This document shows, piece by piece, positions 32,401-39,345 of a stretch of 64,000 bases of DNA; the first letter of the stretch is position 1; every line of letters begins with the position of its first letter. Source of the stretch: Anaspis maculata. Lineage: Eukaryota; Arthropoda; Insecta; Coleoptera; Scraptiidae. The stretch spans positions 31,203,042-31,267,041 of the forward strand of contig OX421966.1 of NCBI GenBank assembly GCA_949128115.1, in the 5' to 3' direction. The notes below the pieces were generated by a model. It was not told the origin of the DNA, did not search any database, and was given only the letters and a program-made list of their open reading frames with translations. Position numbers and translations under genes: made by a program.

Positions 32401-33479
32401 AGAGATCAATAATTAGTCAACCCAAATACCACAAATACAACTGTTATACAACGCATGATGACAGGTGACAGAAAAACTTACAATCCTTCATCTTGTTTAC
32501 AGCGCCCCATCAGTAGTTAAAATCGCGAATGAAAAATTTTGGTGTCCAAATTTGAATTTGGACACCACACAACAATTGAAAAATTGTTACAAAAAATTCT
32601 TTTTCCTGCCAATTTATTCCAAAGAGGAAAATTTTAACATTGGGGGGGAGGAATCTTGGTGGATCACTCTGTACATTTTTCATACAACTAAACGGTTCAT
32701 GTGTTTCAGCTGCCTTCTTCATTGTTACGATTCCAAGGTATAAATCGACAAGCATTCGTCGATGTCTCAACATATTTTGATTTTGTGGATCCCCAAATTT
32801 AATTTTAAAATATCAATCTACGCAGCATTTCAAGCAGGTTAACAATTTTTCATTTTGAACAAACTTGGATGTGGCCCACTATGCTACCAGACCCCACCTA
32901 TCATTGGTACGGCATTTAACCATGAGTTAACCCCAGGATAGATTTAGCCCAGGATGGAAATACCGTGCCTTCCATTAGACCATGACCTAATTGTGCAATT
33001 TAACCTGAAGATGTTGGGCCTTACTTTTGATGCTGGTGCCTCGATTGGTAGCACTGGCCCTGCCTCCCAAACCTACCACCAAGGCGGTCAATATGGCACT
33101 CTTGCCGCTTCCATTCCGTCCAATCATCATGCTGATGTTTGTGGTGAACTCTACGTCTAGCAGAGAGTGACACATGAAGTTCTTCAGCACCATGCGATTG
33201 ATGGAGCCGGCCCTCTTGGGCCGTCCATCGGCGTCACTCGACCGCATTTTCTTCGACGCCAATGACACGCCGTTGGTCAGGGTGAGCTGGCCCAGCGGTT
33301 TCCGTTTTCTTCCATTCTGTAAAATGAATCGAACAAAATTAGAAATATCAGGATCTCTTCTGATCCTCGACTACCTTGTAGCCACTATCTTATCAGTTCA
33401 GAGGAAGTGGATTAAAATAATAAATAATACCGATAAATCGATAGTACTAAATTGAACTTACACGGGTATGTTTACTCAT
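8302..33479 (-). CDS. SMC6: SMC6, structural maintenance of chromosomes protein 6 (complete, 12 exons)
   Basis: ATPase subunit of the nuclear SMC5/6 complex, which acts in recombinational repair, replication-fork stability and restriction of abnormal DNA. The CDS joins 33479-33462, 33316-33025, 26727-26324, 22132-21882, 20046-19843, 19783-19590, 19526-19201, 19099-18789, 18722-18506, 15626-15456, 15042-14380 and 8460-8302. Every intron is GT-AG and every phase matches, giving 1069 residues, close to the ~1090 of vertebrate SMC6. Walker A GRNGSGKS is at residues 72-79. Coiled coil follows to about 450, the hinge is about 455-665, the second coil about 667-940, the ABC signature LSGGERS is at 983-989 and Walker B FYFLDEFD at 1007-1014. 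The C-terminal exon carries FLTPQD, the typical SMC6 tail. The ATG at 33479 was chosen because it heads the only exon that joins in phase. No disabling change is seen. Exons were called by eye, so small boundary shifts are possible. Confidence 0.96.
8509..8645. mobile_element. MITE-like inverted-repeat element in SMC6 intron 11
   Basis: 137 bp bounded by GGGTTCCACCAA and TTTGGTGGAACCC, with a second inner inverted match (CTATCACGCTGATAG, CTATCAGAGTGATA). No coding capacity. Confidence 0.65.
9771..10500 (+). pseudogene. decayed transposase-like gene
   Basis: Three open segments in two frames. The first (9771-9962), continued past its stop, reads a helix-turn-helix-like [16 protein letters not shown]. 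The second (10015-10428) contains [12 protein letters not shown] and [18 protein letters not shown]. After an in-frame TAG the same frame continues [15 protein letters not shown]. This order (DGR-D, IGCDG-NTG, LLHANE) is typical of a family of arthropod and cnidarian transposase-like proteins. At least two stops and a frame change disable it, and the C-terminal part is missing. Confidence 0.6.
10607..14121. repeat. 3.5-kb palindrome (arms about 1.5 kb)
   Basis: CACGGTTCGGCCAAAG at the left edge is mirrored at the right edge, and the arms match through to a centre near 12602, where TACTGTACGGACCTTGCAT meets its inverse across about 80 bp. Arm matches include 12193-12310 with 12900-13030. The left arm is longer because of an inserted 475-bp element. 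No conserved frame runs through the arms. Confidence 0.85.
11311..11785. mobile_element. 475-bp inverted-repeat element inserted in the left palindrome arm
   Basis: Left end CAGGGATGTATAATTTTTAT, right end its near inverse. Long inner inverted repeats (11320-11460 with 11640-11770) surround a segment also found at 10999-11100. The right arm of the palindrome lacks it and reads straight across (GCATCAG-TTATAGTCC), so it arrived after the palindrome formed. Confidence 0.75.
14380..15042 (-). CDS. SMC6: SMC6 exon 11 (ABC signature and Walker B)
   Basis: 221 codons. The last coil is followed by [19 protein letters not shown], the signature [14 protein letters not shown] and [11 protein letters not shown], then a GTAAGC donor. 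Acceptor TTTTCCAG. Confidence 0.96.
15456..15626 (-). CDS. SMC6: SMC6 exon 10 (second coiled coil)
   Basis: Coil [19 protein letters not shown] to DRIQGLE. Acceptor TTTTGCAG, donor GAG|GTAATT, phase 0 at both ends. Confidence 0.92.
15922..15990 (-). repeat. tRNA-like sequence, probable SINE head
   Basis: On the minus strand a TAGTCGAGTGGGATGCG A-box-like segment is followed after about 35 bp by CCGGGTTCGATTCCCGG, a perfect T-arm and B box. The anticodon arm does not fold convincingly. The flanking motif AGGATTCGCCA.ATGCG recurs at about 15785-15805, suggesting a multicopy element. A tRNA-derived SINE or tRNA pseudogene is more likely than a functional tRNA. Confidence 0.5.
16085..16138 (-). 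repeat. second tRNA-like (A-box) sequence
   Basis: Minus strand TGTAGCTCAGTTAGTGCGGC is an almost ideal tRNA D-arm and A box, but no B box follows at the expected spacing. Probably a decayed tRNA-derived SINE in SMC6 intron 9. Confidence 0.35.
16774..18279. mobile_element. 1.5-kb long-TIR element in SMC6 intron 9
   Basis: Left CAAGGTGTTTGTAAACTTGG and right inverse CCAAGTTTGGAGACACCATG. Inverted similarity runs about 230 bp, including GGTGGTCCTTCGACCCC. TA borders both ends. It interrupts a family-X copy (CGGATATATCCGTTG on the left, similar X sequence resuming on the right). No intact frame. Confidence 0.75.
18311..18353. repeat. perfect hairpin, 16-bp stem
   Basis: TCTTCCATTAGTAGGG and its exact inverse are separated by 11 bp. 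It lies in SMC6 intron 9, close to exon 9. Confidence 0.8.
18506..18722 (-). CDS. SMC6: SMC6 exon 9 (start of second coiled coil)
   Basis: Long charged helix [19 protein letters not shown] and onward. Acceptor TTCTGCAG, donor TTG|GTGAGT in phase 0. Intron 9, which follows, is 2.9 kb and holds a 1.5-kb TIR element and tRNA-like sequences. Confidence 0.92.
18789..19099 (-). CDS. SMC6: SMC6 exon 8 (hinge)
   Basis: Hinge segment with [20 protein letters not shown], matching the SMC6 'IDNAVVANSLIDMRGIE' pattern, and [15 protein letters not shown]. Acceptor AATTTCAG, donor CA|GTAAGT in phase 2. Confidence 0.95.
19201..19526 (-). CDS. SMC6: SMC6 exon 7 (start of hinge)
   Basis: Contains the SMC6 pre-hinge segment, including [20 protein letters not shown], which matches the family's 'GPLG..I.L.....A.AIE' pattern, then KPQIITAQF. 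Acceptor TTCAACAG, donor AAG|GTAATA in phase 0. Confidence 0.95.
19590..19783 (-). CDS. SMC6: SMC6 exon 6 (end of first coiled coil)
   Basis: Coil with [14 protein letters not shown] and [18 protein letters not shown]. Acceptor ATTGCAG, donor ATTG|GTAAGT in phase 1. It is separated from exon 5 by a 59-bp intron. Confidence 0.93.
19843..20046 (-). CDS. SMC6: SMC6 exon 5 (first coiled coil)
   Basis: Charged coil containing ELKETIKV and [15 protein letters not shown]. Acceptor TCATCCAG; donor GAAAG|GTAATA in phase 2. The upstream intron starts with two hairpin elements within 30 bp. Confidence 0.92.
20075..20365. mobile_element. hairpin MITE in SMC6 intron 4 (related to 34343-34627)
   Basis: Inverted arms TGGTGAAATAAGGCGTTGTG / GCAAGGTTTTATTTCACCAA and GAATCAATTCCAGCGGGCTT with its inverse. 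The arm sequence (GAAATCAATT..GGGTTTATT-like) is shared with the element at 34343-34627, so this is one family. Confidence 0.75.
20376..20747. mobile_element. second hairpin MITE, adjacent
   Basis: AAGGTTGGGATCATCGCGCC at the left and the inverse of GAGACTGGGATCCTCGCTCC at the right. The inner arms GGTAGTTTATAATT and ACGGTTCTTTTCTTG also pair. It directly abuts the preceding hairpin. Confidence 0.75.
21025..21813. mobile_element. TIR element with TTA target duplication (Harbinger-like size signature)
   Basis: Termini TAGGGTGATTTCATG and CATGCAATCACCCTA, flanked by TTA on each side. The right-end segment, about 85 bp (CCCTAACAAACRYCAAAACATAACTC to CACCCTA), also occurs internally at about 21250-21340. 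A perfect internal hairpin pairs GTCCATTGTGGTGCAAATGA with its inverse near 21365-21445. A 3-bp TTA duplication is typical of PIF/Harbinger, but no transposase is present. Confidence 0.7.
21882..22132 (-). CDS. SMC6: SMC6 exon 4 (first coiled coil)
   Basis: Heptad-rich coil starting [16 protein letters not shown], with the [11 protein letters not shown] segment that matches the SMC6 'EMAWA' region. Acceptor TTTTCAAG, donor GA|GTAAGT in phase 2. Confidence 0.92.
22218..23110. repeat. family-Y repeat (tandem and inverted copies)
   Basis: Starts ACAGGGTGATCATTTGG. A segment with ACACCACCTACYTTG and GATACATCAAATT is repeated at 22390-22430 and 22605-22640, and inverted at 22785-22815. Related sequence lies at 30360-30790 and 31930-32080, with the shared phrase CAAAAACAGGTCGA. 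Confidence 0.65.
23180..25776. mobile_element. 2.6-kb TIR element with nested elements inside (SMC6 intron 3)
   Basis: GGGGGCCAATTTTTGA at left and the inverse of GGGGGCCAATTTTCTA at right. Next to each end are CpG-rich palindromic subrepeats built on TACGTATACGCAAATTTGCG. A second element (tip TACAGGGTGCAACAT at 23586) lies inside it and surrounds the palindrome at 23884-24798. Confidence 0.65.
23884..24798. mobile_element. 915-bp palindromic element, copy 1
   Basis: Tips TACAGGTGTCCGTTTTTCGA and inverse ACGGACACCCTGTA. Arms about 420 bp pair throughout (for example GGCTAAGCATGGGTATCTCG). The centre contains TTATTGTCGGTGCTGATTTT. A second full copy lies at 28830-30234 in the opposite orientation, judged by the asymmetric centre. 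Confidence 0.88.
25919..26084. mobile_element. 166-bp MITE with TTA target duplication
   Basis: AGGTGCGTTCAGTCAGCTTA and inverse TAAGCTGACTAAACGCACCT with TTA immediately outside both ends (25916-25918 and 26085-26087). Non-coding. Consistent with a Harbinger-type MITE. Confidence 0.75.
26324..26727 (-). CDS. SMC6: SMC6 exon 3 (end of N-terminal ATPase lobe)
   Basis: Starts after TTCTAG in phase 1, creating the SMC6-like join [13 protein letters not shown]. It contains [20 protein letters not shown], the conserved segment before the first coiled coil, and ends ACG|GTGAGA in phase 0. It lies 6.3 kb from exon 2. Confidence 0.95.
26923..26935. repeat. poly-C tract at a family-X edge
   Basis: A run of about 13-14 C between CTTTA and ATGGGAGG. 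Other X copies have short C-rich tracts at the same place (CCCCCTGCCCCCTCGCCCC at 33839). Confidence 0.8.
27880..28078 (-). repeat. dispersed repeat Z, copy 1
   Basis: Ends GACACCCTGTA. On the minus strand it reads TACAGGGTGTC, then an A-run and AACGTGAATG, and later AATTTATTCCAAGGAGGAAA. The same order occurs at 32165-32660 in the other orientation. Confidence 0.6.
28830..30234. mobile_element. palindromic element, copy 2, with a LINE fragment inserted
   Basis: Same tips and arms as 23884-24798 (TACAGGGTGTCCGTTTTTCG). The left arm is split at 28982-29457 by a LINE 3' end. Removing the insert and one copy of its target duplication restores about 0.92 kb, the size of copy 1. Its centre is inverted relative to copy 1. 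Confidence 0.88.
28982..29457 (-). mobile_element. 5'-truncated LINE (3' end of reverse transcriptase ORF)
   Basis: Minus strand. 29425-29171 encodes the C-terminal part of a non-LTR ORF2 ([20 protein letters not shown] and [13 protein letters not shown]; the Y-N-LP-IR motif is typical). The 3' tail is a short (ATTTG)n-like repeat. GATATC borders both sides (28976-28981 and 29458-29463) and restores the palindrome arm, so it is the likely target duplication. Confidence 0.8.
30360..30790. repeat. family-Y repeat fragment
   Basis: Shares CTAGCAAAAACAGGTCGA and several CCCCACCCT-rich segments with 22218-23110. Confidence 0.5.
30902..31301. mobile_element. 400-bp MITE
   Basis: CTTGTTTACGCGAGG at left and its exact inverse at right. 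The inner hairpin CCGCAGTACACTGATGTAG pairs with CTACAGAAGTGTACTGCGG. Non-coding. In SMC6 intron 2. Confidence 0.75.
31744..31770. repeat. (AAT)n microsatellite
   Basis: About nine AAT repeats in SMC6 intron 2. The open minus frame through it (31633-31911) is a leucine run produced by the repeat. Confidence 0.9.
32165..32660 (+). repeat. dispersed repeat Z, copy 2, with an insertion
   Basis: Homologous to 27880-28078. Extra DNA at about 32214-32530 is bordered by ATTCGCGATTT and the inverted AAATCGCGAAT, so it is a secondary insertion with inverted ends. Confidence 0.6.
33025..33316 (-). CDS. SMC6: SMC6 exon 2 (Walker A)
   Basis: A basic N-terminal extension is followed by [10 protein letters not shown] and the ATP-binding loop [13 protein letters not shown]. 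The acceptor is TTTTACAG. The donor is A|GTAAGG in phase 1. Reading past the donor loses SMC6 similarity at once. Confidence 0.95.
33462..33479 (-). CDS. SMC6: SMC6 exon 1 (start codon, 6 codons)
   Basis: Encodes MSKHTR and ends at a GTAAGT donor in phase 0. It is only 18 coding bases, so automatic calls may place the start in exon 2 instead. Intron 1 is 145 bp. Confidence 0.8.
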
Positions 33480-33835
33480 GATTGAAGGATTTCAAAACTT
33501 CTATAATGAAACACATCAGCTGGACGTATTTAGTGGATTTGTTGGATTCTTCAGTATTCTATAACAAACACAATGCAAACACATTAGACGCGACTTTAAC
33601 GTTCACGAGTTCACGAGTTCACGACACGTTCAGACAGGCTTGCTTACCGCCAATTACTTTATTTTGAGGTTATGTTATGTTTCTTGTGTTGTGCGGTTTT
33701 TGTTTAAAAGGTTCCCGTTCCGTTATGTGATTGGTCAATGTCAGTTTTAGCTAATTGACGCTGATTGATGGGTAAAAAGGCGCGGTTTTCAAATAATAAG
33801 ATAATTATGGGTCCGTTTTTATTTTTACTTCACCG
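33480..33835 (-). promoter_or_regulatory. probable SMC6 5' region
   Basis: Single-copy DNA between the SMC6 start codon and a family-X repeat. On the minus strand there is a CCAAT box (33730-33736). A direct repeat of the 8-mer GTTCACGA, three copies, lies at about 33601-33626. No TATA box is evident. The transcription start cannot be placed from sequence alone. Confidence 0.4.
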
Positions 33836-34262
33836 ACCCCCTGCCCCCTCGCCCCATTACATGGAAGGGAAAGTATTGTGATCATGCAGAAAAAAAGTTT
33901 TGATATTTCGCCGGATATATCCATTTATTTCATTCTGAGGTTCAGAATGATGTCTGTGTGTCTGTCTGTGATCTTCCACGATAACTGCCGAATCGTTGAT
34001 CAGATCGACTTGAAATTTGGTGTGCGGACATGGTTTTTCTCTGAAATGAGGCCATTGGTTTTTGGCTGTCATCTGTCAAACAGAAGTGTCACTACTATTA
34101 ACAAAAATGTCAGAAGCTTTATCTCACACGGAACTTGAAACTTGACTTGCAGCATATATCTTGCAGTATATCATTCGAAAGCCCTTGAAGAACTGTATTC
34201 ATTCAGAACAGTTGGAAGTATTGCCCTATCTGTCATCTGTCAAATAATAAAAAATGTCAAAG
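33835..34262 (-). repeat. family-X copy upstream of SMC6
   Basis: Inverted relative to the 3 kb copy: GGAAGGGAAAGTATTGTGAT, then CGATCAGATTT-like and GGCTGTCATCTGTCAAACAG. Non-coding. Confidence 0.75.
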
Positions 34263-34342
34263 TGTAAGGGATCCCGTGAAGGGATCGCACTTTTTTGCGA
34301 CTAGTTGTAAAAAATTCACGTTAAGGACGGAGTCATATTGGT

Positions 34343-34627
34343 AAAATAAGCGTTGCGAAATCAATTCGTGTGGGTTTATTCCTTGACGGATTCTTACCAT
34401 TTTGGTATCTTTCGAAAGCTACAAGGATGTACTTTAGTTTGAGCCCATTGGCATTTCCAAAATCCAAAAATAATTTCTTCAAATGTCAAAATAAAAAAAA
34501 ATGGATTTCGGAAATGCCAATGGGCTCAAACCAAAGTACATCCTTATTGTAGCTTTCGAAAGAGACCAAAATGGTGAGAATCCGTCAAGGAATAAACCCA
34601 CAGGGATTGATTTCGCAAAGCTTATTA
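34343..34627. mobile_element. 285-bp hairpin MITE
   Basis: Arms of about 130 bp: AATAAGCGTTGCGAAATCAA at left, inverse at right, with GCCCATTGGCATTTCC pairing near the centre. Related to 20075-20365. Confidence 0.8.
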
Positions 34628-35647
34628 TGATCCTAAGTTACTTGCCCGGGGAGTGTTTGAGACACTGAATGCCTTGGAAGAATGGTTTGCTGACAACAAT
34701 CTTAAATTGAATGTCGGCAAAACTAAAGCGCTCGCCTTTTCGTCGAGGGGGAACGGTAGGCTTGCCCTGCAGTGGGGCGGAAGGACTCTTACCACTGTCG
34801 GTATAGCGTGTCTTTCCTCGGAGTGAGGGTTGACTCGCGGCTTAACTGGGAGGAGCACATAAACCTCTTGAGTGTCGGCATGTCAAGGTATTGCTACGCT
34901 TTGCGCATGGTGAGAAGGTTTGTAAGTGTTGATGCGGCCTTGATGGCTTATCACGCTTATATTCAGTCCAGGATTCGATACGGTGTAATCTTCTGGGGAA
35001 GCTCTTCACACGCTGGGAGAGCTTTCATTCTGCAGAAGAAGTGCTTGAGGTCGGTTCTGAATATGAGACAAACGGAAAGTTGTAGAAAGGTTTTTGAAAA
35101 GTATAATATACTCACTCTCACATGTTTGTACATCTACGAATCCGTAATGTTCGTTGCAAGAAATCCTGGCCTTTTTGAGGAATGCACACGAGAACACAGA
35201 TATTCCACTAGAAATAGAAGCGATATGAAAACTGCAATACCGAAGTTTGCTTATGTTCAAAGAAGTGTTCACTTCACCGCTGCAAAGATGTATAACAAAA
35301 TACCGCAATCGATCAGAAGTCTTCCGGTACAAAAACTGAAGATTGTTTTAAAGAAAATTCTCATCAAGAAAGCATACTACTCGATAGATGAATATCTCAG
35401 TGATACAGCCTTTTTGTAATAATTTTTTATTATATTACGTATTCTAGTCAGATCTTGTGATCCATTGTACTTACCTGATATTGTGATTTGTGCCTTTTCT
35501 CTTGTATGTATACCACTGCATGCATTTTTTTTGCGCTGTCCATCTTTATATATTAAGTATGTACCTCATTTTAAATTGACGGCTCTACACCTCTTTAGGT
35601 AATTTTTTTTTTTTTACAATGTAAAATTTATTCGAGTAAATAAATAG

Positions 35648-35681
<34 letters not shown>
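34628..35681 (+). mobile_element. 5'-truncated LINE reverse transcriptase fragment, one frameshift
   Basis: 34640-34800 reads EEWFADNNLKLNVGKTKALA in one frame. From about 34799 the next frame continues VSFLGVRVDSRLNWEEHINL to a stop at 35419 (open from 34772, 215 codons). This is the end of the RT thumb and C-terminal region of a Jockey/CR1-type ORF2, broken by a frameshift. The element ends in AATAAATAGATC and an (ATCT)n tail at 35648-35681. It starts at the edge of the preceding MITE, as expected for a 5' truncation. Confidence 0.8.
35648..35681. repeat. (ATCT)n microsatellite, LINE tail
   Basis: About eight tandem ATCT units directly after AATAAATAG of the LINE fragment. Confidence 0.9.
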
Positions 35682-35686
35682 TTTAC

Positions 35687-36134
35687 CAATGGGGAACTAT
35701 AGTGGTAAACGCCCGAAGTAATGGCGCTCGTGTTCCATGCACCCCAGCTGTCATTAGTGTCATTTTAAGCGTACATAACCTCAACTATGGAAGTGTTATT
35801 TAATTTTCATTTGTCAGCACTCAGCATATAACCAGCGGTTTGCGTCACTTCGTGAATTAAAAAGCAGAGAAAAGTCGAAAAATCGACAAACGAAAAATAG
35901 CGGTGAAAAAAAAGGTAGTGCCGTGTTAAGTACCAGGCTGCACCTTTGCACCAGCTCTTTTCTTCCTCTCAGTGGGGCTCCTTTCCGCCTCGACTCTTCT
36001 TTGAGCATTAGCACTTTTCCTCTTTCCGTACATTTCTTTGAGGGAGGTTATGTACAATAACTGTCAAGAGTGTCAATATGGGTGCATGGAACACGTCGCC
36101 CTCTACAATCCGTTTTGCCTATAGTTCCCCATTG
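35687..36134. mobile_element. 448-bp MITE
   Basis: CAATGGGGAACTATAG and inverse CTATAGTTCCCCATTG. The inner match GTTCCATGCACCCC pairs with GGTGCATGGAAC. Non-coding. Confidence 0.8.
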
Positions 36135-37981
36135 AACACCGTCCTTAATTCGCGCGAGAAAAGAATTGCTGGTTGCCTAAGTAGACGGCCATAAATCGAC
36201 AAGATAAAACGTCAACATTGAGATTAAGCGAAAGACGGTCGGGCGGGGTAGAGAAAGGGGGAACAAGGTAATTTTCACAGCACGCGGCTCGCAGCGGTGT
36301 TCCCATTCCAAGTTCTGGGCCGGAAAGAGTCGTTGCAATATGTTGCAAGCAATATGAAATATTATCCGTGAGTTCTTAGAATCTTGTGATTTGTGATTGT
36401 AACCCCCGAGCCTCCCATTATGGTTGTAGGTATATAGGTATCATATATGGTGGGTGGGTAAGGGGTAGAGATGATCGAGAAATGAAGGACTCGATCCTTA
36501 TCCAGACTGGTTTCATTGTCATTTTGTCATTCGACCAGGTCAATTTTTAGATGAACTGGAAGGTCCCGAATTTCACTGTTTTCTCTATTTTGGCCCTCCC
36601 CAGTCCACACCCTCAATAACGCCCAAAGTCATTGGTTTAGATTTTGGAGAATTATTTCCCCATTGCTCGTAAGATCATATATATTATGGGAAACAGATGA
36701 GGTTTCGGAATTTTACTCCATTTCCTTGATTAGACCCCCAACCCCCTTGGAAACCGACCCCATGCAGTCAATTGTTTAGGACTTTTCAAAATTAATTCTC
36801 TATTATTCTTTTGCTCAGCTTTCATGAGGATCAAAAGTTCCAAAATTTTCTTTTTTTTTTCTCGATTTTGACCCCCACCCCCCATGGTAACTACTCCAAT
36901 TTATAAGTTAGATTTTTTTTTAGTGATTTTTCTTATGATCACAGTCTCGATATGAGCCCGTTTCATGAATTTCAGAAGTTTGGAGATGAATCCTAATTTG
37001 GACCTTATTAGGAGTGTAGGGGAAAAACTGGTCATAGGAGGGGTCCAATTTTCAAGAAATATTTTTCTCAAATCAAGATCTACAACCATTCTACAACATA
37101 TAAAAAATTCAGTCAAATTCACCGAAACCACTTTTTCATAGTAAACGTGTGCGGGGTCCTTTAATCGCGGCCTAATGTTGAGAATTTGTAGTATTTTCCG
37201 TTGGACGCATATATATTGAAAACTACAAGAAGGAGAAGTTTTCTGTAACCGGGGTTCTTGTGAGCACACTTCATTCTACATATTTCGTTAACAGCGTTTA
37301 CTTACAAGAATAGCAGATTCAATGACGGAGGAACGGAAAACGTGCGCTTTTTGAAGGTCTCGCGGTTGATCCAGTACCGACTTTGACCGCTGATAACATC
37401 CAAGATAGAAATTGTGAAGGCATTGCGTTGAAGCATATTGAAGTTGGTTCATAAACCTTTCAAGAAATGTTTGGGGCAATAATATCTGTCCACGGACAAT
37501 GACAATATAGCCTCTTGAGTGAGAACCTGCAGTTTGACGACCAGAATTCAGCTGACAACTTCGAGCGATTTCCAGGGTAGACTTCCGAAGGCTGTATTTC
37601 GGTGTCCGTTTATTGCACAGCAATGGCTGTGGCATCATTTTGTTCAAAATTTGAGGTTCTTCAATTTGACTAGAAATATTTTGGTTGTAGAATCACCGTT
37701 TACAAGTTATTCAAGAAAAACGGTCGACATTCACGAGCCGGGCCCCCTAGGGTCCCATAAAATTTTTTCCTGGACCTAGAATTTCCGAATTTTAGAATTT
37801 AGATATGTTGTTTCTCATGATACATAGGACCCGTAACCAAAAATTCAGCCTGTAACTAATTTATTCAAGGTTTAGAACCATAATGACTGGGCTATTTCAT
37901 TTAACTCGAAGTGTGATTTCAAGGCCCCTCCCTGAATATCTACATTGTTGAACCGGCTTTCTAGCATATGAGATTTCAGCG
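36135..37981. other. unassigned region with unrecognised minus-strand frames
   Basis: Minus-strand frames 37288-37647 (119 codons) and 36901-37269 (122 codons) are unrecognised. The first contains a good donor-like CTT|GTAAGT near 37305, so a spliced exon is possible. 36530-36900 has degenerate CCCCCA-rich segments spaced about 150 bp apart. Confidence 0.25.
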
Positions 37982-38203
37982 CTCGTTTTAGCGTCGACAA
38001 CGGTAGCTTTGATACGAGCTCTTGCTGATCGCGGCTTCCTTGGCTGCCGAATCGGGCCTGTCCTGTCAGACCTTGCAGATGTGAAATTGGGCCAAAAGTT
38101 CTCATGGAGTTTCGAACACAGAGAATATGACGTGAATGTAGCGAACATAACGAGCTTCATTATTGGAACCTGCTGTGCTGATGGAACTTTGAGGGAACCA
38201 TAG
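37982..38203 (+). pseudogene. possible fossil exon of a third tetraspan-type gene
   Basis: After GATTTCAG the plus strand opens LVLASTTVALIRALADRGFL and continues through VANITSFIIGTCC to a stop. Codon use looks coding. The pattern of a helix, a polar loop and the start of a second helix fits exon 2 of small insect tetraspans, but the second helix breaks off and no matching first exon was found. It sits 158 bp upstream of tetraspan gene A. The complementary frame is also open, so coding on either strand is inference. Confidence 0.25.
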
Positions 38204-38360
38204 ATGAACGTGGAACCAGCGGAACATTCTTCAGTGATAAAATGGTATAATGATGTCAAATTTGACCACCAGCCTCTGTCACTTTTTTGGAGAACCGAAA
38301 TTGAACCACGTGTCAAAAGGTTCGATATAGCTTCTTTGAACCTTTACGCTATGGTTCAGT

Positions 38361-38426
38361 ATGAATTTCTCCAGTTTGAAAGACTTGGTCGGAGTCCTCT
38401 GTTTCATCTTCAAAATTGCCGAAGTC
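38361..38426 (+). CDS. tetraspan gene A, exon 1
   Basis: 22 codons ending FKIAEV before GTAAGT. Exon length and the FIFK-I-E motif match exon 1 of paralog B. Confidence 0.82.
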
Positions 38427-38845
38427 GTAAGTAGAGACAGACAGCTGTCAGTTACTCATTGTTATTTGTCAATAGATGAACCTACTAAACTTTCTTTTAT
38501 CTTTATTTTCAGCTTATCTGCATAGCGATTTGTGTGACATCGTGCGTTTCAGAAACTGTGATATTCTTCCAAGGCACTGAGAAGTTGGTCACCGTTTGTT
38601 CTTGCGCTTTCATCATCATACTGGGATGTTTCATCATTGTCTACGTCTTTGACGCGAGCCACGCCTTGCTGGAAATGATGTTTTTGATGATAGGGTGCCT
38701 TCTTAGCATATCAGCAGGGATAATGTCGTTCGTCGAGTACACGGACTGCTCCAGATGTGGAGGCACGTTTATAGTGGCCATTTTGCTTTGTGCAAATGGA
38801 CTGCTGATGTTTATAGATTTTATTCTGCAATTCAAAAAGAAATAA
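38361..38845 (+). CDS. small four-helix membrane protein A (2 exons, 132 aa)
   Basis: CDS joins 38361-38426 and 38513-38845 around an 86-bp intron (donor GTC|GTAAGT, acceptor TATTTTCAG, phase 0 after codon 22). The protein starts MNFSSLKDLVGVLCFIFKIA. Four hydrophobic stretches lie at about residues 8-32, 46-68, 74-95 and 107-127, and the tail is basic (QFKKK). Cysteines cluster in the loop TDCSRCGG. The layout of four helices with short loops resembles small insect tetraspan proteins such as the septate-junction protein Snakeskin, but I cannot name the family. It is a paralog of the gene at 49801-50341. A polyadenylation signal AATAAA follows at 38852. Confidence 0.85.
38513..38845 (+). CDS. 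tetraspan gene A, exon 2
   Basis: Opens LICIAICVTSCV after a strong pyrimidine-rich acceptor and runs to TAA. It holds most of helix 1 and helices 2-4. Confidence 0.87.
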   Translation, partial: LICIAICVTSCVSETVIFFQGTEKLVTVCSCAFIIILGCFIIVYVFDASHALLEMMFLMIGCLLSISAGIMSFVEYTDCSRCGGTFIVAILLCANGLLMFIDFILQFKKK

Positions 38846-38851
38846 TGCCAA

Positions 38852-38857
38852 TAAAAC
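38852..38857 (+). terminator. polyadenylation signal AATAAA of tetraspan gene A
   Basis: Canonical AATAAA six bases after the stop codon. This is a very short 3' UTR, so a second downstream signal may also be used. Confidence 0.5.
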
Positions 38858-39345
38858 TCGAGTTAGAACCACTTTCAACTTGTCCACCTTTAACCTATCT
38901 CCTTTCCTTTTATAAACTGGTACTATCTTGGATTCTTTCAGATCGTTAGGGTATACACCCTCTGTCCCTCTGTAAAGCTTTGATTTATCATCACTAACAG
39001 TGGAGCAGACAACACATGACTGACCCCAATCAAGATGGAGCCCGGTATCCCATCAACTCCAGATGATTTTTTGGAGCAAATTTTTTTAATGGCATTCTCC
39101 ACCTCGCAGAGGGGTCTGTCGGGCGAAGGAACATCGTTCCAGCGAAAAGTGTTCTGCTGCTACTCCTTGCAGAAGGACTCACCGCGTTATTACAGTAATC
39201 TGCGAAATATTTGTTAAACAGGTTTCCCACTCTCTCCGGATCTCTGATCTTTTCCCCTTTTTCGTCATTGAGGTTAGGGTTGCCAGATGCAAAAATTGGA
39301 TTTCCAGGACATAAGTTTCCAAAAACCAGGACAGACGTCGAAAAA

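Noticed and set aside
37897..38316. 139-codon minus-strand frame
   Set aside because: No recognisable domain; the opposite strand at 37982-38203 resembles membrane-protein sequence better, so this is treated as a shadow.
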